A stretch of DNA of 5,105 nt from Phycisphaerales bacterium (GCA_028288905.1 JAQGHJ010000032.1:1-5105); one strand, 5' to 3'; counted from the first letter of the stretch, positions 1-5,105 are shown. Notes: generated by a model from the sequence alone, not told the origin. Translations and numbers: made by a program.

Positions 1-113
1 TGCGGAACCCTCCCCGTCCGCCCCGGCCCGCCGCCACCCCGTCGCCACCTCGCCGCCTTCCACACGTTCGCCCGGGCCGCCGGCTCCGCGAACACTGCGA
101 CCCGCCCGCCAGC

Positions 114-262
114 CTACAGCGACTCGGCGAACCGGAGCAGGTACCCGTCGGGGTCCTGCACCACGAACTGCCGGACCCCTCCGCCCGGCCGCCACACTCA
201 TAGACCTTTTCCTCGAGCGGCACGTACACCGACGCCGGGCTGGCCGCCGCCAAGTTGAACAG
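114..262 (-). pseudogene. VOC (glyoxalase/bleomycin-resistance fold) C-terminal remnant, frameshifted
   Basis: The minus strand reads LFNLAAASPASVYVPLEEKVYE in one frame (about 262-197) and then VRQFVVQDPDGYLLRFAESL followed by TAG (176-114) in the next. The block RQFVVQDPDGYLLRF is the classic last beta-strand region of vicinal-oxygen-chelate proteins, where a metal-binding Glu often follows nearby; AES fits that pattern. The two parts join smoothly if one G is restored in the GGGG run at 176-179, so this is a one-base deletion relative to the ancestor. Only about 50 residues of a domain normally around 120 residues long remain, with no start codon, so it is a pseudogene fragment. The substrate cannot be inferred. 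The family call is firm for the last 20 residues and moderate for the upstream part. Confidence 0.65.
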
Positions 263-270
263 CCGTCGCC

Positions 271-378
271 TCACGCGGCAGCCCCCTTCGATTTGGCCCC
301 GTATTCCGGGCACCGGCCGGGGCTCGCACGCAGGTCGTACCCGCAGGCGCGGCAGAGGCCGACGGCCGCCCGCCGCCG
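271..378 (-). pseudogene. Zinc-ribbon C-terminal tail remnant (CxxC-GYDLRA type)
   Basis: Reading to the TGA at 271-273, the minus strand gives a basic run (RRRAAVG) followed by LCRACGYDLRASPGRCPEYG and a short KSKGAAA tail. The spacing C-x2-C-GYDLRA-x-P-x-RCPE-C is a recurrent tail zinc ribbon in planctomycete proteins, often behind an Arg-rich juxtamembrane stretch. Here the fourth expected Cys reads as Tyr (codon TAC at 301-303), so a four-Cys zinc site would be incomplete. No start or upstream domain remains: the frame runs into unrelated sequence above about 378. It abuts the fragment ending at 383 and the VOC remnant below 262. I read it as a decayed 3' end rather than a working small protein. 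Confidence 0.5.
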
Positions 379-382
379 TATT

Positions 383-583
383 CTAGAGCGGATTGCGCCG
401 TGAGGTAGCGGCGTATCCGGAGTGCCGGATGTAGGCCGTCGCGTTCTCTGAGCTCACCGAGTCCGGCGCGACGCCGATCTCGCGCACCAGCGTCTCGACC
501 GTCCGGAACCCCGCCGACCGCAGCGCCGACTTCGCCGTCGAGAACGCCTGCCCGACCCGCCACGGGCCGCCGGCGACGACCTT
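383..583 (-). pseudogene. Unrecognised C-terminal gene fragment (66 aa) without a start
   Basis: This is an open stretch in the same frame as the RTX gene, starting just beyond its TAA stop and ending at TAG (383-385). It begins around KVVAGGPWRVGQAFSTAKSA, continues with helix-like FRTVETLVREIGVAPDSV, and ends SRRNPL. Amino-acid composition and GC-rich third positions look like a real protein in this frame only, while the other frames give Arg/Gly/Pro-rich text. There is no ATG and no GTG near its beginning, and no Shine-Dalgarno sequence, so it is most likely the surviving 3' end of a lost gene. An alternative is that it was once part of a longer RTX gene product. Its helical character does not match the preceding beta-rich domain, which makes that less likely. 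I do not recognise a family. Confidence 0.45.
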
Positions 584-607
584 CCCGCCTCGAGGCCTCC
601 AACTCGA

Positions 608-1978
608 TTACCACGACACCGTGATCGGATCGAGAAGCGGGGGGTCGAAGCTGAAGCCGTTATTGCTGAAGGAGAGGGTGAGCGAGGCGATTGTCAGGGA
701 ATCGCCGGGCCAGAAGATGCCGCCGGCGATGGTGCCACTGCCAGTGACACTGAGCGCGGAATCGACGAGCTTCAGTTGAAGGTGCCCTGTCGCGGTGCCG
801 AACAGACCGTACGTAACTCCCAAGGTGGTCTCCGAGACAACGACGCCCACGCTCATCGAGGCCGCAAACCCGGTGTCGTCGAGCGTGAACGACAATGACT
901 TGTTGAACGTTCCGATGCTCACCGAATCGGTTTTGCTGTACCCGAAGGTGAGGGTGAAGTCACCGGCCGAGGTGAACCCCCCGTCAACGACGACGGCAAG
1001 ATCGATCGGCGGCGAGATGATGCTTTCCAGCACAGTGCCCTTGAACGGGCTGGTCGTGAACTCGCCGTGCAGTCCGACGGTGCTGACGCCGTTGAACGTC
1101 TTCAGGGCGAACGACGCCTTGCCGAGCGGCATCGTGAACTCGAAGCCGAACTTCTTCACGCCCAGCTCGACCTTGCCGTTCACGCCGATCGACAGGTCGG
1201 TGGCGGACGTGTTGTTGAACACTTGCCCGATGCCGCCGACGAACCCTTCTGCCGCGCCCAGCAGCGACTTGAGGTTCGTGCCGGAGACCGACGGCAGCGA
1301 CTCGGGCAGGTTGCGCGACGAGTCGACGCCGAGCGTCATCTCGCCGGTGAGCAGCACCGGGACCGGCGGGGTCCGCAGGATGTCCGCCACGTTGATCCGG
1401 CCGGTGACGTACAGGTTGCCGTACGACAGCACGTCGCCGGTCTTCAGGCCGGCCACGTCGGTGAAGATCTTCGGCATGCTCGTCGGCGTGTACGGGATGT
1501 AGCCGTGCAGCGAGCCGCCGATCTTCAGCTTGTCCAGCACGCCGACGCCCGGCGGGAACGGGTTGGCCACGTTCACGAAGAACGACGGGTCGGTCGGGTC
1601 GAACGCGAGTGCCGAGTCGAAGGCGGAGAAGCTGGCGGTCGCCCCGCCGAAGGAGACCGAGCCGCCGAGCGAGGCGTTGGCGTAGAAGTACGGCAGGCCC
1701 GCGGCCAGCGGGAAGCCGAGGCCCGTCAGGTCGCTGCCGAGCTTGATGCCGAACGAGAGGTCCGGCACGGCGCCGGTGATGCCGAACTTGCCCGCCAGCT
1801 GACCGAGCGGCGCGGCGGGGTTGTTCAGGTCGAGCTGAATCTTGGAGTTGCCGAGCGTGAACGAGCTGAAGACGCCCGATTTCACGAACTTGTCGGGTGT
1901 GGTGACGACGCTGATCGGGAACGCCGCGACGTTCGGGATCGGCACGTCGCCGAAGTAGGTCCGCAGCTTGACGACCGG
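608..1978 (-). other. Unrecognised C-terminal beta-rich domain of the RTX protein
   Basis: Residues 543-998 of the RTX protein (from about SPVVKLRTYFG to DPITVSW at the end) form a region of about 455 residues with no RTX motifs and no cysteine. It is rich in Gly, Ser, Thr, Phe and Val, with alternating patterns such as GFEFTMPL, KASFALKTF and GDFTLTFGYS. It ends right after the aromatic-rich stretch FSNNGFSFDPPLLDPITVSW. Similarly patterned segments recur (LGGSVSFGG, GKVELGVKKFGFEF, GHLQLKLVDSALSVTGSG), which fits a beta-sandwich, beta-barrel or beta-solenoid. A terminal aromatic residue resembles outer-membrane beta-barrels, but that is only suggestive. I cannot name a family. The beta-rich assignment is inference from sequence pattern. 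Confidence 0.5.
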
Positions 1979-3604
1979 GCTGGTCGCCTTGAAGACTTCG
2001 TTGCCGCCGGCGTCGATCTGCGACACCCAGTCGCCGACCAGCTTGATGCCGCCGGTGCTTGGGCCGACGAGGTTCAGCACGCCGCCCTGGAGCAACGCGA
2101 CCAGGTCGCCGGTCGCGCCGAGTTGGGCGTCGGTCAGCGGGCCGGTGGAGACGATGACGAGCTGGTCTTCGGCCGTCTTATCGCTGGTCGTCGTGCCGCC
2201 GCCGGTGTCGGACAGCAGGTCCGCGCCCGGGCCGCCGATCAAGGCGTCGTTTCCCGCCCCGCCTTCGATGCTGTCGTTGCCCGTGCCGCCGGTCAGCGAG
2301 TCGTTGCCGCCGTTGCCGTTCAGGATGAGGTCGAAGGTCACCGAGCTGGAGTTGATCGTGTCGTTGCCGTTGCCGCCGTTGACCGTCTCGAAGTCGGTGT
2401 TGGTGTAGCTGGCCGAGCCGGGCGAAGACGGCAGAGCTGCCGGCGGTTGGCCGTCCGTCCAGAGGACGTCGTTGCCGGCGCCGCCGGTAATCTGTGCGGT
2501 GCCGGCGAAGTCGGCGTAGTTGGCTCGGACCACGTCGTCGCCGGCGTTGCCGTTGAGCGTGTCCTTCGCGAGTCCACCGGTGAGGGTATCGTTGCCGCCG
2601 TTCCCGTTGAGCGTGACGGCGAAGCTCGCGGCACCGGAGTTGATGACGTCGTTGCCGTTGCCGCCGTTGACGACCTCGAAGTCGGCGTTGACGAACGTCG
2701 CGCCGCTGCCGCTCGGACCGGCGGCCGGGACCTGCCCGTCCATCCAGAGCGTGTCGGTGCCAAGGCCACCGGTGATCTGCGAAGAGGCTTGATCGGCGAA
2801 GTCCACGTAGTCGGCGACGACGGTGTCGTCGGCCGCCCCACCGGCGAACGTGTCTTTGCCGGGGCCGCCGACCAGCCGATCGTTCCCCTTGCCGCCCCGC
2901 AGGGCGTCGTTGCCGGCCGCGCCGTAGAGCTCCGCGACGCCCGAGAAGTTGGCGGCCGAGAGAATGTCGTTACCGCCCGTGCCGGTCACGACGACCTTGC
3001 CGATGCCCGTCAACTCGGCCGTGCCGGCCTGCACGGACGCCGACTTGGTCTTCGGTTCGGTGACGGTCTGCATCACCGAGCTGGTGATCGTCCTGTCCGC
3101 GATCGCCACGTTGGCGGCGTCGTAGCTGAGCTTCCCGACCGTCGGGTAGGCGATCTGCACGACGCTGCCGGTGCCGACGAACGCCTCGCGGCCCAGGCCG
3201 TTCCAGAGCATGGTGTCGCCGGCGGTCCCGCCGACGAGCACGTCATCCCCGCCGCCGCCGTCGAGCGTGACGGCGAGACCGGTTTTGTTCGTCAGGGTGT
3301 CGGTCCCGTGGCCGCCCGCCAGCGAGATCGTGTAATTCTTAAAGGCCGTTGCGCCGGCCGGCTGGCGGGCGATCACTAGGTCTTTCGGAAAGTCGTTCAG
3401 AACGAGTTGCGCTTCGGTGCCGACGGTCCGCGTGCTGAGCGTCAGCCGGTCGTTCCCTTCGCCGCCGACAATGCTGATCTGGCCAGGCAGGGCAGATGTC
3501 GGCGCGATCACCGAAACCGTCGCCGAGAGCAGGCTGCGCTTCTCCAGCATTTCGACGATGGCCTTGTACGCGGAACGCTTGATGACAGCCCGGCGCGAAC
3601 GCAT
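608..3604 (-). CDS. Secreted RTX-type calcium-binding repeat protein with LEPR-XLL N-terminus (998 aa)
   Basis: Predicted exported or cell-surface protein; no enzymatic motif is seen. The N-terminus is basic (MRSRRAVIKRS) and leads into LEKRSLLSA at residues 20-28, a variant of the LEPR-XLL motif common at the N-termini of planctomycete exported proteins. Gly/Asp nonapeptide-type repeats (GGxGND), known in this family to bind Ca2+ and form parallel beta-rolls, occur at about residues 47-52, 97-102, 114-126, 208-213, 228-260 and 262-470. Two adjacent 96-residue modules (262-357 and 358-453) are clear duplicates. Residues 543-998 lack RTX repeats, alternate hydrophobic and polar residues as beta-strands do, and match nothing I recognise. 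The chosen product contains no cysteine. I chose the ATG at 3604 because AAAAGGA lies 5 nt upstream and it places LEKRSLL at a normal distance from the start. The open frame reaches an ATG at 3733, but those extra 43 residues hold four Cys and look non-coding. The stop is TAA at 608-610. No partner gene is adjacent, so a type I secretion link is unsupported. Adhesin or matrix role is inference. Confidence 0.9.
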   Translation of the reverse strand: MRSRRAVIKRSAYKAIVEMLEKRSLLSATVSVIAPTSALPGQISIVGGEGNDRLTLSTRTVGTEAQLVLNDFPKDLVIARQPAGATAFKNYTISLAGGHGTDTLTNKTGLAVTLDGGGGDDVLVGGTAGDTMLWNGLGREAFVGTGSVVQIAYPTVGKLSYDAANVAIADRTITSSVMQTVTEPKTKSASVQAGTAELTGIGKVVVTGTGGNDILSAANFSGVAELYGAAGNDALRGGKGNDRLVGGPGKDTFAGGAADDTVVADYVDFADQASSQITGGLGTDTLWMDGQVPAAGPSGSGATFVNADFEVVNGGNGNDVINSGAASFAVTLNGNGGNDTLTGGLAKDTLNGNAGDDVVRANYADFAGTAQITGGAGNDVLWTDGQPPAALPSSPGSASYTNTDFETVNGGNGNDTINSSSVTFDLILNGNGGNDSLTGGTGNDSIEGGAGNDALIGGPGADLLSDTGGGTTTSDKTAEDQLVIVSTGPLTDAQLGATGDLVALLQGGVLNLVGPSTGGIKLVGDWVSQIDAGGNEVFKATSPVVKLRTYFGDVPIPNVAAFPISVVTTPDKFVKSGVFSSFTLGNSKIQLDLNNPAAPLGQLAGKFGITGAVPDLSFGIKLGSDLTGLGFPLAAGLPYFYANASLGGSVSFGGATASFSAFDSALAFDPTDPSFFVNVANPFPPGVGVLDKLKIGGSLHGYIPYTPTSMPKIFTDVAGLKTGDVLSYGNLYVTGRINVADILRTPPVPVLLTGEMTLGVDSSRNLPESLPSVSGTNLKSLLGAAEGFVGGIGQVFNNTSATDLSIGVNGKVELGVKKFGFEFTMPLGKASFALKTFNGVSTVGLHGEFTTSPFKGTVLESIISPPIDLAVVVDGGFTSAGDFTLTFGYSKTDSVSIGTFNKSLSFTLDDTGFAASMSVGVVVSETTLGVTYGLFGTATGHLQLKLVDSALSVTGSGTIAGGIFWPGDSLTIASLTLSFSNNGFSFDPPLLDPITVSW
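2246..2821 (-). repeat. In-frame 288-bp tandem duplication inside the RTX gene
   Basis: Two head-to-tail copies, 2534-2821 (residues 262-357) and 2246-2533 (358-453), are offset by exactly 288 bp. Both proteins run in the same order: VV...DFA, ITGGxGxDxLWxDGQ, a Pro/Ser/Gly linker, NxDFExVNGGNGNDxIN, LNGNGGNDxLTGG, GxAGxD. By hand count, from ITGG to the end, 51 of about 82 aligned residues are identical. The DNA shares exact stretches such as TCGTTGCCGTTGCCGCCGTT around 2360 and 2648. A more diverged partial copy precedes them at about residues 198-261, and a further one near 97-126, so the region grew by repeated module duplication. Confidence 0.85.
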
Positions 3605-3609
3605 GAGAA

Positions 3610-3616
3610 TCCTTTT
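3610..3616 (-). promoter_or_regulatory. Ribosome binding site of the RTX protein gene
   Basis: On the minus strand AAAAGGA lies 5 nt before the ATG at 3604. This is a good Shine-Dalgarno match with near-ideal spacing. It decides between this start and the in-frame ATG at 3733, which would add 43 Cys/Arg-rich residues in front of the LEPR-XLL-like segment. Confidence 0.75.
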
Positions 3617-3647
3617 GCAGCGACGACGGCAATCGAGACAGGTACCC

Positions 3648-3670
3648 CGGCTACAATTAACGCGTAGCCG
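3648..3670 (-). promoter_or_regulatory. Leader stem-loop or operator-like inverted repeat before the RTX gene
   Basis: CGGCTAC (3648-3654) and GTAGCCG (3664-3670) are perfect 7-bp inverted arms around a 9-nt spacer. The element sits 44 nt upstream of the start codon and ahead of the Shine-Dalgarno sequence. It could be a 5' UTR hairpin or a dimeric regulator site overlapping the weak -10-like TTAATT in its centre. A hairpin with this stem could arise by chance, so the role is unproven. Confidence 0.35.
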
Positions 3671-3865
3671 AACTCTTGAATGAATGGGCGAACTCGGGTC
3701 GGAATACGGCGGCGGCCGCCACTTCGAAATCACCTGAGTGGATCGAACCCTCTAAAGCGGCATGCCGGTAATGCAGTTCTTCAGCGATGGGCCGGTATCC
3801 TTAAGAGAGTCATTCAACGAGTTCGATTCGTCAAGGAATGGTGCTGAGCGTTCTCCCGCCGATTC

Positions 3866-3934
3866 GGGGCCGGCTGGCACCTTGCGTGCTCTGTAGCGAC
3901 TGACGCGTCAAGAATCCGAAATCCAGCCGGCCCC
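3866..3934. repeat. 12-bp perfect inverted repeat enclosing a 10-bp palindrome
   Basis: GGGGCCGGCTGG (3866-3877) and CCAGCCGGCCCC (3923-3934) are exact reverse complements separated by 45 nt. Between them lies TGACGCGTCA (3901-3910), itself a perfect palindrome. The flanks also show an imperfect match (GATTCGG at 3861-3867 against CCGAAATC at 3916-3923). No transposase, T-tract or target duplication is visible. It may be a long stem-loop terminator-like element, a regulator site or the remnant of a small mobile element. Confidence 0.4.
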
Positions 3935-3976
3935 ACGGCTTACGACGGTGTTGCCGAGCGTCCATGCTACTTCTGA

Positions 3977-4860
3977 GCCAACGTCGAATCTGACAGGTGC
4001 GGTCGGACCGACGGCCCGGTCACGTTCTGGGGCCACTTGGTGCCGACCTCGCGGGACCACGAACAGGCGTTCCGCTCGTTCCGCGACTACTGGACCTCGA
4101 ACCGACGGACGGGAACGACTGCTCGGCCGCGCTCGACCTGCTCCGGCGCGTCCACGGCCGCTTCGAGAGCACCGGTGGATTGCGGGAACGGGTCGAGGAT
4201 CACGCCCGGTGGCTGACCGCGGCAGACGACGTGGACGCCGACCCTTGGCGGGCGTCCTGCCCGCGCTCGAAGACCTGATCGACGACAGCATCGGCCGGAC
4301 GCTCCGGCCGCAGGACGTGGTCGACCGGCTACCGCCCTGGTTCCGCCTGCGGGACCTAGTTGCGGGCGGGCGGGCGGGCGGGCGGGCGTTCGTCCGCGTC
4401 CGCGAGTTGCAGGCCCGGCTCGACGACCCATGCCGCCACCCGCTGATCGGGGGGAGCCGCTCGGCCGGCGGGAGACACAGGCCCTGCTCGGCCTGCCGAC
4501 GTCGCCGTCCGCCTGCCTCGCGTCGTTCGCCGGCGGGCGGCCCCGCGTGTCGGTCCTGGACCAAGCGGACGCGATCCGGTTGACGGCCGCACACGCCGCT
4601 CACGCCCGGGACACCTGCGAGCGGGTCGCGGCCGAGGGGCTCCGGCGCGCGAACCGCCGGGTCGTCGTGGCGTGGCGGACGTTCGACGCGACCGACGACC
4701 GCCGGATCGCGGCGTGGGCGAGGCAACCGAAGGCAGGGCCGTTCCCGGTCGGGCCGCGGAACGACGCGGTCGTGAACCGGGTCATCGCGGGCTCCGGCAT
4801 TCCCCCGGCAGCTGTGGACGCGCGGCAGCGCCAGGTACTTCGGTCGCCCCAGGGCCTACA
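3977..4860 (+). pseudogene. Unrecognised protein gene broken by several one-base frameshifts
   Basis: Protein-like text moves between frames along the plus strand. Frame 2 (about 4013-4090) gives GPVTFWGHLVPTSRDHEQAF. Frame 1 (4088-4250) gives LDLEPTDGNDCSAALDLLRR and ARWLTAADDVDADPWR. Frame 3 (4250-4450) gives GVLPALEDLIDDSIGRTLRP and DVVDRLPPWFRLRDLV. Frame 2 again (4454 to about 4846) gives EPLGRRETQALLGLP, VSVLDQADAIRLTAAHAAHA and RRVVVAWRTFDATDDRRIAA. Each step equals loss of one base. The third falls at the G6 run 4449-4454, where a seventh G would join HPLIGG to EPLGRRE. Reconnected, it would be a helix-rich soluble protein of roughly 280 residues or more. No start or Shine-Dalgarno is evident and I do not recognise a family. 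Sequencing deletions rather than true decay cannot be excluded from one sequence. Confidence 0.5.
4363..4388 (+). repeat. Tetranucleotide repeat (CGGG)6 with G-quadruplex pattern
   Basis: Six perfect CGGG units followed by CG lie in the third segment of the broken gene, where they encode AGGRAGGRA. Six GGG runs separated by single C residues meet the usual G-quadruplex pattern on the plus strand. A gain or loss of one 4-base unit would shift the frame. In the present sequence the same frame stays open on both sides. Confidence 0.85.
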
Positions 4861-5105
4861 CCCCGAGCCGGCAACGACGCGCTGCACGGCGAGGACGACG
4901 CGGACCCCGACTACCTCGACGGCGGGGCCGGGACCGACACCGGCACCCCGGGGGCGGAGGACGCGACGTACGGTGTCGAGAAGGCCACCCGCCCGGCGTG
5001 AGCCGAAGCGGCAGCCGCCTCCGTCGTGGCCCGTTCGCCGGGCCGGCGTCGCCCTCGGCCCGACGCCGACCGACGGACCCTTATTCGTCGACGGGCACCA
5101 CGCCC
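4430..5105 (+). CDS. Open-ended reading frame to the right edge (alternative call, partial)
   Basis: An ATG at 4430 opens frame 2, which has no stop through the end of the window (at least 225 codons). Its first part is the natural-looking fourth segment of the broken gene (ETQALLGLP to about AAVDARQRQVLR). From about 4865 to 5001 it becomes Thr/Pro/Arg-rich because the RTX tail is coded there in frame 1. After that it reads ALGPTPTDGPLFVDGHHA to the edge. No ribosome binding site precedes the ATG. A gene caller could report this as a partial gene. I think only the region before 4860 reflects real coding history. Confidence 0.25.
   Translation, partial: MPPPADRGEPLGRRETQALLGLPTSPSACLASFAGGRPRVSVLDQADAIRLTAAHAAHARDTCERVAAEGLRRANRRVVVAWRTFDATDDRRIAAWARQPKAGPFPVGPRNDAVVNRVIAGSGIPPAAVDARQRQVLRSPQGLHPEPATTRCTARTTRTPTTSTAGPGPTPAPRGRRTRRTVSRRPPARREPKRQPPPSWPVRRAGVALGPTPTDGPLFVDGHHA
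4870..5001 (+). pseudogene. Orphan C-terminal tail of an RTX-type repeat protein
   Basis: Frame 1 reads GNDALHGEDDADPDYLDGG, then AGTDTGTPGAEDATYGVEKA and TRPA, ending at TGA (4999-5001). Gly/Asp turns (GND, YLDGGAGTD) and the codon pattern (GAC, GGC, GCC, ACC) match the end of a hemolysin-type calcium-binding repeat protein of the sort common in planctomycetes. Upstream in this frame the text is Arg/Pro-rich and incoherent, and the real coding signal is in frame 2. The tail therefore has no gene body in this window. It lies on the opposite strand to the intact RTX gene. Its tail sequence differs from that gene's C-terminus (DPITVSW), so it is not a copy of it. Confidence 0.55.
5028..5068. 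terminator. Two adjacent hairpins, possible bidirectional terminator
   Basis: GGCCCG (5028-5033) pairs with CGGGCC (5039-5044) around a 5-nt loop TTCGC. CGGCGTCG (5044-5051) pairs with CGACGCCG (5061-5068) around a 9-nt loop; the two stems share base 5044. They lie between the stop of the RTX tail (5001, plus) and a possible minus-strand gene end at 5081. There is no good T-tract: only TTATT at 5081-5085 follows on the plus side. In GC-rich sequence such stems arise often, so this is tentative. Confidence 0.3.
5081..5105 (-). CDS. Possible last codons of a minus-strand gene entering from the right
   Basis: Read from the right edge, the minus strand gives GVVPVDE followed by TAA (5081-5083), which looks like a natural protein end. 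Only seven codons are inside the window, so no family can be assigned. The hairpins at 5028-5068 would lie just downstream. The plus-strand frame 2 is also open here, so this call is weak. Confidence 0.2.

Larger units (their letters stand above)
3605..3976. other. Non-coding stretch upstream of the RTX gene
   Basis: This stretch of about 370 bases shows no convincing reading frame and is visibly less GC-rich than its surroundings. It should contain the RTX promoter on the minus strand. The only candidate I can point to is TTCATT (3684-3679) and TTAATT (3660-3655) with an 18-nt gap, a weak match that overlaps a stem-loop. It also contains a perfect 10-bp palindrome CGGCATGCCG (3758-3767), and GCCGGTA occurs twice (3765-3771 and 3791-3797). 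A T-arm-like GGTTCGATCC (minus strand, near 3742-3751) is present, but no tRNA can be folded around it. Confidence 0.5.

Noticed and set aside
1..113. Coding or repeat content at the left edge
   Set aside because: GC-rich text with open but incoherent frames; nothing supports a gene.
380..394. Similar strings TTCTAGAGCGGATTG (near 381) and CTCTAAAGCGGCATG (near 3750) as ends of an element flanking the RTX gene
   Set aside because: They are direct and imperfect, with no inverted partner, target duplication or transposase.
587..596. Palindrome GCCTCGAGGC just after the RTX stop as a terminator
   Set aside because: It has no loop and no T-tract, so it does not look like an intrinsic terminator.
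198..614. A 138-codon minus-strand frame downstream of the RTX gene
   Set aside because: It is Arg/Gly-rich throughout; the natural protein text in this interval lies in the other two minus-strand frames.
1067..3379. A 770-codon open frame on the plus strand opposite the RTX gene
   Set aside because: It is Arg/Ala/Val/Asp-rich text with no domain, produced by the GC-biased codons and repeats of the RTX gene on the other strand.
3605..3733. N-terminal extension of the RTX protein to the ATG at 3733
   Set aside because: The added 43 residues are Cys/Arg/Pro-rich, lack a ribosome binding site, and would bury the export segment; the ATG at 3604 has a strong one.
3737..3767. tRNA-like piece on the minus strand (GAGGGTTCGATCCACTC, with a 4-bp stem and 7-nt loop just upstream)
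   Set aside because: The T-arm has a mismatch, the putative anticodon loop lacks the conserved U33, and no acceptor stem or D-arm can be formed.
3817..3831. Short dyad ACGAGTTCGATTCGT as a possible operator
   Set aside because: Only four clean base pairs and a minimal loop; expected by chance.
3908..4726. A 272-codon minus-strand frame in the right part
   Set aside because: It is Arg/Pro/Ser-rich without domains, while the plus strand shows natural protein text over the same interval.

Overview
The window looks like a GC-rich planctomycete chromosome, most likely of the Gemmata type. Three sequence features point there. One is the basic N-terminus with a LEKRSLLSA variant of the LEPR-XLL export motif on the large surface protein. 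Another is a zinc-ribbon tail with the CGYDLRASPGRCPE signature that recurs in planctomycete proteins. The third is RTX-type (GGxGND) repeat proteins combined with very high GC at third codon positions. The genus is an inference.

Layout: only one gene is clearly intact. It lies on the minus strand, 608-3604 (998 aa with the start chosen here), and encodes a secreted RTX/LEPR-XLL protein. Its N-terminal half carries Ca2+-binding glycine/aspartate repeats, including an in-frame tandem duplication of 288 bp (2 x 96 aa). Its C-terminal half is a roughly 455-residue, cysteine-free, probably beta-rich domain that I do not recognise. A strong Shine-Dalgarno sequence (3610-3616) fixes the start, and a 7-bp stem-loop lies in the leader.

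Downstream of this gene (1-607) is a run of three minus-strand gene scraps that keep their stop codons but have lost their starts. They are an unrecognised 66-aa tail (383-583), a zinc-ribbon tail (271-378) and the C-terminus of a VOC/glyoxalase-fold protein with one frameshift (114-262).

On the other side, 3605-3976 is a less GC-rich, non-coding stretch with several inverted repeats. From about 3977 to 4860 the plus strand carries a coding-like region whose sense frame steps 2, 1, 3, 2. Each step is consistent with the loss of one base, so it is either a pseudogene or a read with deletion errors. It contains a (CGGG)6 repeat and a G6 run at one of the steps. It is followed by an orphan RTX C-terminus (4870-5001), two small hairpins (5028-5068), and possibly the last codons of a minus-strand gene at the right edge.

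Overall this is one surface-protein gene sitting in gene debris. I see no RNA gene, CRISPR array, recognisable transposase or multi-gene defence or metabolic system. The points most worth following are the unrecognised C-terminal domain, the modular RTX duplication and the clustering of stop-retaining 3' gene ends.
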